64,000 nucleotides of DNA from contig CBDCVJ010000044.1 of NCBI GenBank assembly GCA_965222975.1, forward strand, positions 124,001 to 188,000. Direction: 5' to 3'. Origin of the DNA: UBA6168 sp965222975. Its GTDB lineage: Bacteria > Bacteroidota > Bacteroidia > Chitinophagales > Saprospiraceae. The translations under genes were made by a program, and so were the position numbers. This document shows positions 33,784 to 41,258 of this stretch, in pieces. The notes beneath the pieces were generated by a model, which worked only from the letters and a program-made list of their open reading frames with translations, made no database searches and was not told where the DNA came from. Positions within the stretch are counted from its first letter, which is position 1. Each line of letters starts with the position of its first letter.

Positions 33784-35259
33784 ATGACTGAGAACGATAC
33801 CCACCCCCCCAAACGATATTCCATGAGCCGTCGGGCCATGCTCAAACTGATGGGTTTGACCTCCTCAACCATGGCTTTCAGCGCCCTTGCAGCCTGTGCG
33901 CCGGCTGTACCTGCGCCCGGCGCAGCAGAAGCACCGGCCCCGGTATCGACCACCGTTGATCCGGACTCGCTGCTGGGTTTTCTGGCCCAAGTCGCCGAAT
34001 CTTTTCAGGACACAGAGATCAATGTCCTGGCCATTAACTCGCCTCAAGTGGTTGCTTTTGAGCATATTGTGCCCGCTTTTGAAGAGGCAACCGGCATTCG
34101 CGTCAATGTGGAAAAGGGAGGCGAAGCCGAAGTTTTAACCAAGCTTGACCTGGAGCTAACGTCCGGAGCCGGGGCGTATGACATGCTGCATGTCTTCTCG
34201 CAGGCAATGCCCAAATACGTCAAAGCCGAGTGGCTGTCCCCGCTTGATGACTATGTAGCCGACCCGCAACTAACCAGCGCCGAACACTATATGTTTGATG
34301 ATTTCTTTGCCTCTACCGTCAAACAGCTTTCCGGCAACGGCCAACTGATGGCGGCCCCCCTATTTGTGGCTACCCAGATATTCTACTATCGCAAAGATAT
34401 TTTTGAGCAGAACGGTGTGACCGACTTGCCCCAGACATTTGATGATCTGGTAACCGTGTGTGAGGCAGTCGATGAAAACCCGCTGAAGGCGATTGCCTTG
34501 CGGGGCGCCCGCGGTCAATCACTCAATATGTGGAACTGGACGGCCTATCTGCACGGCTTTGGCGGAGAATTTTTCAAGAGCTATGATTCGGAATCCCCTG
34601 ATTTTATGGTCCCGATTCTGGATCAGCCCGAAGCGGTTGAGGCGGCGGATTATTATGCCAACCTGATCCAAAATTACGCCCCTGAAGGAACGGTCACTTG
34701 GGGTTGGCAAGAAGCCAGTCGGGCCTTTATGCAAGGTAACACTGCCATGATTCAGGAAGGCTCTCCCTTTGGCGGGCCGTTTATGGACCCGGAACAATCG
34801 ACGGTGGCGAGTGAGGATAAGCTGGCCTGCTTTGTGATCCCGGCCGGGCCGGGAGGGCACTCAGCGCCATCGGCGGCCCACGGCTGGGCCATCCCCGCCG
34901 GTTCACAGCAAAAGGAGGCAGCCTGGCTCCTGATCGAATGGGCGACGGCCCCCGAATCATGGTTCATCAGCACCATTGAAACCCCCTATGCCATGGCCCC
35001 GCGAGCGAGCGTGTGGGCGCAAGATGCCTTCCAGGAAAAATACGGCTGGGATGCCTACCTGGATGCGGTGGTAGAAGCCTTTAACATTGCCGGCGAGCGA
35101 CCCCACTACCTGCCGCCGATTCCGGAATACCCGGATGTGGGCGAGGAGGTGGGCCGCTTCCTGCAACAAGTCTTGGCCGGAGAACGTCCCGCCGAAGCGA
35201 TGACGGAAGCCAACGAGGTAGTCGCCAAAATCATGGAGGAAGCGGGCTATTACACGTAA
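33784..35259 (+). CDS. ABC transporter family 1 solute-binding lipoprotein (CUT1)
   Basis: 491 residues from ATG 33784 after CGGAGGAAGA; upstream in-frame codons overlap the lacI end and lack a signal. Twin-arginine and lipobox elements combine (SRRAMLKLMGLTSSTMAFSALAAC). Mature region: INVLAINSPQVVAFEHIVPAFEEATGIRVNVE, then YDMLHVFSQAMPKYVKAEWLSPLDDY, GNTAMIQEGSPFGGPF, AAHGWAIPAGSQQKEAAWLLIEWAT. This is the extracytoplasmic sugar or polyol receptor for the two permeases downstream. An AlaPro-rich tether follows the lipid Cys. Confidence 0.9.
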   Translation: MTENDTHPPKRYSMSRRAMLKLMGLTSSTMAFSALAACAPAVPAPGAAEAPAPVSTTVDPDSLLGFLAQVAESFQDTEINVLAINSPQVVAFEHIVPAFEEATGIRVNVEKGGEAEVLTKLDLELTSGAGAYDMLHVFSQAMPKYVKAEWLSPLDDYVADPQLTSAEHYMFDDFFASTVKQLSGNGQLMAAPLFVATQIFYYRKDIFEQNGVTDLPQTFDDLVTVCEAVDENPLKAIALRGARGQSLNMWNWTAYLHGFGGEFFKSYDSESPDFMVPILDQPEAVEAADYYANLIQNYAPEGTVTWGWQEASRAFMQGNTAMIQEGSPFGGPFMDPEQSTVASEDKLACFVIPAGPGGHSAPSAAHGWAIPAGSQQKEAAWLLIEWATAPESWFISTIETPYAMAPRASVWAQDAFQEKYGWDAYLDAVVEAFNIAGERPHYLPPIPEYPDVGEEVGRFLQQVLAGERPAEAMTEANEVVAKIMEEAGYYT

Positions 35260-35281
35260 AATTTCGACCTATACCTGGTAC

Positions 35282-36121
35282 TTGGTGGCCCCGATTGGGA
35301 TACTGCTCATTGTCAACGCAGTCCCGTTGCTCTACACCATTTACCTGAGTTTTCATAAATGGGTCCTCTACCGGCAAAAAGTACCCGAGTATACCGGCCT
35401 CGATAATTGGATCGAAATGGTATACTCGGCCCGTTTTTGGCACTCGCTACAGGTAGAACTGCTCTTTGTGGCTGGGGCTGTGGCGGTGGAATTTGTGCTG
35501 GGTTTTGCCGTGGCCCTCTTCCTGAACCAGGAGATGCGGGGTCGTAATCTGGTCCGCTCGCTCTTTTTGTTTCCTATGGTGCTGGCTCCCATTGTGGCGG
35601 CATTTTTATGGCGCTTTATGCTTCAGTCAGACATCGGCGTGATCAACTATCTTCTCCGCTTTGTGAACCTAGACCGGGCCTGGCTAGCCAGCAGTTCCAC
35701 GGCACTGCCTACGCTGATCCTGGTGGATGTCTGGCAGTTTACCCCCTTTGTGATTTTGCTTCTTTTGGCCGGTCTCCAGCAATTGCCGGGTGATGTCTAT
35801 GAGGCCGCTCAGGTAGACGGGGCCGGCGTCATCCATCGTTTCCGCTATATTACCTTACCGTTGTTGATGCCGGCGATCCTCATCATTTTACTCCTGCGGA
35901 TTGTGGAGGCGCTGAAAGTCTTTCCGACCATTTATGTGCTGACCGGCGGCGGACCGGGTGAGGCGACCGAGGCTCTGAACTTCCTGGCCTTTCAGCTTGC
36001 CTTCAGCCAGTCGCGCATGGGGTATGGGGCTACCTTGTCCATGACCGTCTTGATGCTGTCTATTGTTATTGCCGGTATCTTCATCGTCCTCGGACGCCGC
36101 GCCCAGGTAGATATTGAGTAG
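35282..36121 (+). CDS. CUT1 ABC transporter permease (MalF/UgpA type)
   Basis: 279 residues from TTG 35282. I suspect translation really starts at an ATT at 35249 (giving M/I-TRKISTYTWYLVAP), because GGAGGAAG at 35235-35242 is ideally placed for it and the TTG would start inside the first helix. Six helices; EAA loop DVYEAAQVDGAGVIHRFRYITLPLLMPAILIILLL; TGGGPGEATEALNFLAFQLAF. It overlaps the end of the solute-binding gene if the ATT is used. Partner of the next gene. Confidence 0.88.
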   Translation: MVAPIGILLIVNAVPLLYTIYLSFHKWVLYRQKVPEYTGLDNWIEMVYSARFWHSLQVELLFVAGAVAVEFVLGFAVALFLNQEMRGRNLVRSLFLFPMVLAPIVAAFLWRFMLQSDIGVINYLLRFVNLDRAWLASSSTALPTLILVDVWQFTPFVILLLLAGLQQLPGDVYEAAQVDGAGVIHRFRYITLPLLMPAILIILLLRIVEALKVFPTIYVLTGGGPGEATEALNFLAFQLAFSQSRMGYGATLSMTVLMLSIVIAGIFIVLGRRAQVDIE

Positions 36122-36134
36122 CGAGGTGACGTTC

Positions 36135-36986
36135 ATGCAGCGCCCCAAAAAACGATTTAGACAACTCCGCCGGGTGATCCGCTCTCTGCTCTTTTACACC
36201 ATCCTGGCAGGCTTGCTCATCTTTTTTCTATTTCCGATTGGCTATGCCTTACTCACCTCGCTCAAACCACCCATTTTGGCCGAGTCTCCCATTCCCTATC
36301 TCATCTTCAAGCCGACCCTCAACAATTATCGCACCCTTTTCGTAGAAGAGGATTATGAACGCTTCTTTATTAATAGCGTCGTAATCAGCCTGGCTACCGT
36401 AGTCCTCTCGTTGCTGGCGGGGGTGCCGGCGGCCTACTCGCTCAGCCGCCGCCGATTTCGCGGCCAGGGGCTGGTGATGCTCTGGATCCTCTCCTCACGG
36501 ATTTTGCCGCCGGTCGGCACCGTGATTCCGTTTTACCTGGCCTTCATTCGCTTGGGCCTGATCGATACCCACATCGGGCTGATCATCGTCTTTCTTACCT
36601 TTAATATCTCGCTGGTCGTCTGGATTATGTCCGCCTTCTTTGATCAGATACCCAAAGAACTGGATGAAGCTGCCATCATCGATGGGTGTTCTGTAAGTGG
36701 CGCTTTTTTGCGAGTTGTCTTACCCTTAACCGCCCCAGGTCTAGCTACTACGGCGATTTTCTGTTTTCTAAATGCCTGGAATAACTTCTTCTATCCCCTG
36801 GTGCTGACCCGCCGAAACGCCGCTACGGTCCCTCTGGCGCTGACCACATTTTTGGGCAGCTATCTCGTCGATTGGGGGGCCATCATGGCCGGTGCATCCT
36901 TGTTAATCTTACCCCTGCTAATCTTTGCCCTCCTGGTGCGTCGCTATATCGTCGAGGGGTTGACGCAGGGTGCGCTTAAGGGCTAA
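36135..36986 (+). CDS. CUT1 ABC transporter permease (MalG/UgpE type)
   Basis: 283 residues from ATG 36135 (GCGAGGTGA upstream). Six helices; SLKPPILAESPIPYLIFKPTLNNY; EAA loop PKELDEAAIIDGCSVSGAFLRVVLPLTAPGLATTAIFCFLNAWNNF. No ATP-binding gene is present in this cluster, so the transporter probably uses a shared MsmK/UgpC-like ATPase encoded elsewhere. Confidence 0.9.
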   Translation: MQRPKKRFRQLRRVIRSLLFYTILAGLLIFFLFPIGYALLTSLKPPILAESPIPYLIFKPTLNNYRTLFVEEDYERFFINSVVISLATVVLSLLAGVPAAYSLSRRRFRGQGLVMLWILSSRILPPVGTVIPFYLAFIRLGLIDTHIGLIIVFLTFNISLVVWIMSAFFDQIPKELDEAAIIDGCSVSGAFLRVVLPLTAPGLATTAIFCFLNAWNNFFYPLVLTRRNAATVPLALTTFLGSYLVDWGAIMAGASLLILPLLIFALLVRRYIVEGLTQGALKG

Positions 36987-37020
36987 AACACGCTCGAATT
37001 TATAAATGAAAGGACCATCA

Positions 37021-38991
37021 ATGACCTCTGCTCATACCTCTGCTCATAAGACCAAAGTGGCAGTTATCGGCCTGGATGCCATCATCCCGGCGTATGCAGA
37101 GCGCATGATCGCTGCGGGCAAGTTACCCAATCTGCGGGCACTGCGGGAGGCCGGTTTCTGGAGCGAGTTGATCCCGACCGTGCCGGCGTGGACGCCCACC
37201 GGCTGGGCCACGGTAGCTACTGGAGCCAATGCCAGCACCCACGGCATCGAGGGGTTCTTCATCCACTTGCCGGGTGAAGACTATGATGTGGAACACCCCG
37301 GCTTTGATAGCCGGCGCTGTCGGGCTGAGTTTGTCTGGGAGACCGGGTTACGCCATGACAAGAAGACCATCTTGCTCAAGTATCCGGGAACCTGGCCGCC
37401 GCGCACTTATGACAAGGAAGAGGTTATCCAAGTCGGCGGCGGGGGCGGGTATGGTGGGCTGCACAATGACCTCGATATCAATCATGCTGTCTGCTACACC
37501 ACCGATCCCAATATAGAGCATGGTTGGCTGGTTGACTTGCAACCAGCAGCCGGCTGGTCAGGAATTCCTAACGGTGCCACCCCGCTGTTGGAAGCGGAAT
37601 TACCGATTGTCTTTAACCGACCTGCGCCGCCTCGTTCTTATTGGCTGCTGGTCTATCGTGATGTCGCCGGTCGGGCTGCCGTTCTCATCGCCACAGATAA
37701 AGAGGTTACCCGGCAATTGACCACGTTGCACCAAGGTGAGTGGAGCGACACCTTGCACGACACCTTTCAATTGGATGACGGGGCGTTGGAAGGGGCCTTT
37801 CGCCTCAAACTCATCGAATTGGATCCGGAGCAGAAATGGCTGCGGCTCTACATGAGCCAGAACCTGCCCAAGACAGGCTATTGCCGCCCGCCCACCTTAG
37901 ATGCGGCGCTGTGGGAGGCTGCGGGACCGCCCACCGAGTACACCGCCTACAAGCATCTCTTCTGGAATTGGATCGATCTGCCAACCCAGATGGAGATATA
38001 CGAGCAGCATGTCGCCTGGCTAGAGCGAGCGACCACCTATCTGCTCCAAGACCACGAATGGGATTTGTTCTATACCCAATTGCACGCCATCGACTATGCC
38101 CAACATATCTTCTGGGGCGGCTATGATCCCTTGCACCCGGACTACGTAGCGGCGGAGGCCGCTAAACACTGGGCTGATCTGGAGGCCGTATACGAACTGG
38201 CTGACCGGTATGTCGGCGCTGTCATGGCAGCAGCCGGAGAGGAAGCGGTGATGGTGGTGGTCGGCGACCATGGGCATCAGCCCTATCGCTGGACATTCTA
38301 TGTCAATAATTTGCTGCAACAGCATGGGTTGTTAACGGTGAAATGGGATGAAGGCTTGGGGCGACTGGTGGTCGACTGGAGCAAGACCAGAGCCTATGGG
38401 TACGGACCGGTTCACATCGCCATCAACCTGGCGGGGCGTGATCCACAGGGGATAGTGCCTCCGGCAGAGTACGCCGCCCTCCAAGAGCAGCTTATCGATC
38501 TATTGTATGATGTGAAGCATGCGGAGACCGGCAAACGACCGGTTAAATTGGCAATAACCCGTGAAGAGGCCGACTTCTTCGGTCTGTACGGCGATGGCGT
38601 GGGCGATGTCATCTTTTTCACCCGCCCCGGTTACGACTCTGGCAATGCCGAGCGGATGGGTCAAGGCCCCGGTTATGGCTATGATGCCGGCGATGACGAG
38701 CCGATGAGTGATAACCCGCTGGCGGCGGGGATCACTGAAGATGGAGAACTGTTCAGGCAGACGGTCTTGATGCGCGACATGACCAGCGAACACCCGTCGC
38801 AGATGCCGTCAGAAAAACTGACCCGCAGCCTGCTTTGTTTAGCCGGGCCAGGGGTACGCAGCGGAGTCAAACGCCGCACGCCGACCGCCATTGTCAATGT
38901 AACCGCCACCCTGTGCGAACTACTGAACATCCCCTATCCGGCCCAAAATGAGGGATTGCCAATTATGGACGCCCTGGAGATTGACATTTAA
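37021..38991 (+). CDS. Alkaline-phosphatase-superfamily phosphodiesterase/nucleotide pyrophosphatase-like protein
   Basis: 656 residues from ATG 37021, preceded by AAAGGACC; ATG 37006 has no ribosome binding site. Superfamily elements: VAVIGLDAIIPAYAERM (first metal Asp), PTVPAWTPTGWATVATGANASTHGIEGFF (nucleophile Thr region), LFYTQLHAIDYAQHIFWGG (metal Asp/His), VVVGDHGHQPYRWTFYVNNLL (Asp-His pair), and AGPGVRSG...NVTATLCELLNIP near the end. No signal peptide, so it acts on material inside the cell. It is cotranscribed with the CUT1 transporter (34 bases gap), suggesting import of a phosphodiester, sulfate or phosphorylated sugar compound that it cleaves. Confidence 0.82.
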   Translation: MTSAHTSAHKTKVAVIGLDAIIPAYAERMIAAGKLPNLRALREAGFWSELIPTVPAWTPTGWATVATGANASTHGIEGFFIHLPGEDYDVEHPGFDSRRCRAEFVWETGLRHDKKTILLKYPGTWPPRTYDKEEVIQVGGGGGYGGLHNDLDINHAVCYTTDPNIEHGWLVDLQPAAGWSGIPNGATPLLEAELPIVFNRPAPPRSYWLLVYRDVAGRAAVLIATDKEVTRQLTTLHQGEWSDTLHDTFQLDDGALEGAFRLKLIELDPEQKWLRLYMSQNLPKTGYCRPPTLDAALWEAAGPPTEYTAYKHLFWNWIDLPTQMEIYEQHVAWLERATTYLLQDHEWDLFYTQLHAIDYAQHIFWGGYDPLHPDYVAAEAAKHWADLEAVYELADRYVGAVMAAAGEEAVMVVVGDHGHQPYRWTFYVNNLLQQHGLLTVKWDEGLGRLVVDWSKTRAYGYGPVHIAINLAGRDPQGIVPPAEYAALQEQLIDLLYDVKHAETGKRPVKLAITREEADFFGLYGDGVGDVIFFTRPGYDSGNAERMGQGPGYGYDAGDDEPMSDNPLAAGITEDGELFRQTVLMRDMTSEHPSQMPSEKLTRSLLCLAGPGVRSGVKRRTPTAIVNVTATLCELLNIPYPAQNEGLPIMDALEIDI

Positions 38992-39183
38992 CACCAGATG
39001 TTCTTGACGACTAAAGTATAAGTGATTTTCAAGACGAAGTTGTGAGATTTTTTTGACAGGATAAACAGGATTTAACCGGATGTTTTGTTGTTTATCTTGT
39101 TGTAGAGGTGTGCCCCACGCGAGCGGTAGGGGTGAGCCGCAGACAAGGCAACTATATCTGCCCATTGAGTTTAGGAGAAAAAA
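38992..39183. repeat. Intergenic region with dispersed repeat (39053-39105)
   Basis: TTTGACAGGATAAACAGGAT, TTAACCGGATG and TTTTGTTGTTTATCTTGTTG match the second repeat unit upstream of the C45 gene (20080-20140). A hybrid palindrome-like patch (GAGGTGTGCCCCACGCGAGC) follows. No gene. Confidence 0.6.
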
Positions 39184-39402
39184 ATGGAAATAAAGGGTTG
39201 TGTTCACGTACATATCAAGGATGGTCATATTACTAATGTATTTTCACATTTGAGTAATCTGCCCAAAAACTGTATCGTGCATCTAGTACCGGATGATGTA
39301 CTTTCCGAAGAGGAGTTCCTTCAATCTCATCCCCAAGATAAGAACGAAATCCAGATAGAATCCCAGAGGATGGTTTTTGACTTGGGTGATGAATCGATAT
39401 GA
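39184..39402 (+). CDS. Small protein of 72 residues, unknown
   Basis: Good ribosome binding site (TTAGGAGA) 10 bases before ATG 39184. The sequence starts MEIKGCVHVHIKDGHITNVF and has an acidic, helical C-terminal part (DDVLSEEEFLQSHPQD). Its TGA overlaps the ATG of the next tiny gene (ATGA), indicating translational coupling. No family recognised. Confidence 0.65.
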   Translation: MEIKGCVHVHIKDGHITNVFSHLSNLPKNCIVHLVPDDVLSEEEFLQSHPQDKNEIQIESQRMVFDLGDESI

Positions 39403-39518
39403 GACAAACAGCAGATGAGCTGCTTTGGTGGCTTTTAGAGAGGATTAAGTGTATACAGGTGACGTATAATAAAGGTCATCAAGCAAGCTGGCTCGATATA
39501 CTAAGATATTTAAGGTAA
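39399..39518 (+). CDS. Microprotein of 39 residues, translationally coupled
   Basis: ATG 39399 shares ATGA with the preceding stop; the product MRQTADELLWWLLERIKCIQ... ends LDILRYLR. It has an amphipathic helix with Trp-Trp and a basic tail. It lies 10 bases before the GNAT gene. Too short for family assignment; coupling is the main argument that it is real. Confidence 0.45.
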   Translation: MRQTADELLWWLLERIKCIQVTYNKGHQASWLDILRYLR

Positions 39519-39528
39519 AGAGCAACCT

Positions 39529-40470
39529 ATGGATGAGATTACCAATCGACCCTATGTGAAACAAGTTGATCAGGGGCGCGTTGAGGCGCTTGTCTTGGCC
39601 TTTCGCATTGCTACCCGAGTCGATATTTATCCAACGCTTTGGCGCTTCCGGCTGCTGTTGACTTCACGGGTGTGGGAACCTGAACAAGATATTCGGGTGT
39701 GGGAAAATACAGAGGGTCAGATTGTCGGATTTGCAATGCTCTGGCAACACCATCGTAGCAATGACTACGTGGTTCTTGATGAATTCGTCCACCCTGCTCA
39801 TAAAAATGGGGCGATCTTCGACGAAATCCTTACCTGGGCCATTCAGCGAACCCAACGTCTGGCAACCCAACAAGCACAAGCAATAACAATCAGTATCAAC
39901 GCAATTGAGCCGACGATTGATCAGCATCTTGAGCGTTTTGGTTTCGCTCCACTGCCCTCAGATTTTGAGCAGCACAATATCTATTTTGTTCGCTCGCTCC
40001 GAGATACGATTCCGTCACCCATACTGCCAGAAGACTATACTATTCGCCCAATGCAAGGATTAGACGAACTGAAAGAATATCAGGCCCTGTTTTCATTTTC
40101 TCCGGTTAATGAGGAATTTGAACACACCTTACTTGCTAGTAACGAATACAGCCATTTAGTTGTGGTTAATCCAGAAGGGAAACTTATGTCCTACTGTGAA
40201 TTCTCCATCTGTCGTAGCGAGTGGGCAAAAAGTGGACAGCATATCGGCTGGATTGATTACATTGGCACAACTCCAGAGCAACGACAACAAGGTCTAGGAA
40301 GAGCAATCCTGCTGGCCAGTCTACAACAGATGCGAACCTGGGGAACGGATACCGTGATGCTGATTACCGTCAATGTAAACACGCCAGCAGTCCGTCTTTA
40401 CCAGTCCGCTGACTTTATCGCCAGCGACATCAAAGAGCCTTTATGGTATAGAAAAGAAGTGATGATATAA
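39529..40470 (+). CDS. Tandem GNAT acetyltransferase
   Basis: 313 residues in two GNAT folds. The N-terminal copy (about 5-150; RVWENTEGQIVGFAMLWQHH) is degenerate. The C-terminal copy (about 165-310) keeps the acetyl-CoA loop TTPEQRQQGLGRAILLASLQQM and the NVNTPAVRLYQSADF helix. Substrate unknown; such two-fold GNATs often acetylate antibiotics, amino acids or peptides. It may share a transcript with the two microgenes just upstream. Confidence 0.85.
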   Translation: MDEITNRPYVKQVDQGRVEALVLAFRIATRVDIYPTLWRFRLLLTSRVWEPEQDIRVWENTEGQIVGFAMLWQHHRSNDYVVLDEFVHPAHKNGAIFDEILTWAIQRTQRLATQQAQAITISINAIEPTIDQHLERFGFAPLPSDFEQHNIYFVRSLRDTIPSPILPEDYTIRPMQGLDELKEYQALFSFSPVNEEFEHTLLASNEYSHLVVVNPEGKLMSYCEFSICRSEWAKSGQHIGWIDYIGTTPEQRQQGLGRAILLASLQQMRTWGTDTVMLITVNVNTPAVRLYQSADFIASDIKEPLWYRKEVMI

Positions 40471-41258
40471 AGGGTCTCAATATCATCATCTTTAGGTTAG
40501 GACCAGCGGAACACCTGGGATTTGATGAAAACGTGGCCTCTAGGAGACGCTGCCTATGCGTGAGGTATTGTACCGGAATCGCCGCCGTTCGCAAGGCCGA
40601 TTTTGGGCTATCCGGGGGGGTGGTTCCGTGATACTATGCGAATCTTAGACGGAAGGGTTATAGATTGTCTAAGATACATTAGACAACATACGTGTCAGGT
40701 GACCCAACTTTGCTCCCGACCTGCACCCAACCCCTCACCAGGATATGCCTCAACCCCCAAACCAATCCCAAACTCCACCCCCCATCGACCGATGCCAACC
40801 ACCCGGTATCCCGACCCAAGCCCGCAGACCACCCCATTCTTACCGCTGACACCATACCATAAACCGTAATCTGCTCGTTGTTGGAATATCCTAACCTATC
40901 TTAACCAGAACCAAAAAGAAAATAAACCATGAAGGGCCATGAAGGATTTTGAGATTTTTTCTTCAACCGCTTCATGGTGAAAATTTTCTGGCCCATTGTT
41001 CAAGAAGATTCTTGCGTCGTCACTAACCTCCGCGTAAATGGGGTGACTGAATCTCCTTCTAAGATAGGTCAACAAAGATAGTAACGGCGACCTGGATGAT
41101 AGGGTCGCACAGTTGTGGTATAATGCTTGAACTAAAATCGTTGGTAGTAAGTGATTTCTCATGCAATCTATATTCGCTAGAGTATAGTTTGATATCAAGA
41201 TGTCCTCATATCGTTGCGAATAGTTGCGAAGCAATAGAGGGTACACCGGATATACAGT
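40471..41258. other. Long intergenic region with operator-like palindrome and C-rich tract
   Basis: No convincing gene in 788 bases; the 88-residue frame at 40603 has implausible Pro/Thr composition. It contains a perfect palindrome (40665-40686), a strongly C/A-biased stretch (about 40720-40870, few G), a CCATGAAG/CTTCATGG inverted repeat (40929-40978), and a TATAAT box at 41119-41124 that may serve the ATPase gene, without a good -35. Confidence 0.5.
40665..40686. promoter_or_regulatory. Perfect palindrome, operator-like
   Basis: TTGTCTAA-GATACA-TTAGACAA: exact 8-bp arms spaced by six bases, typical size for a TetR- or GntR-type site. A partial third copy of the half-site (TCTTAGAC) lies 30 bases upstream. 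No nearby regulator gene. Confidence 0.45.

Noticed and set aside
40603..40869. 88-residue Pro/Thr frame
   Set aside because: Lies in a C-biased non-coding tract; no ribosome binding site or family resemblance.
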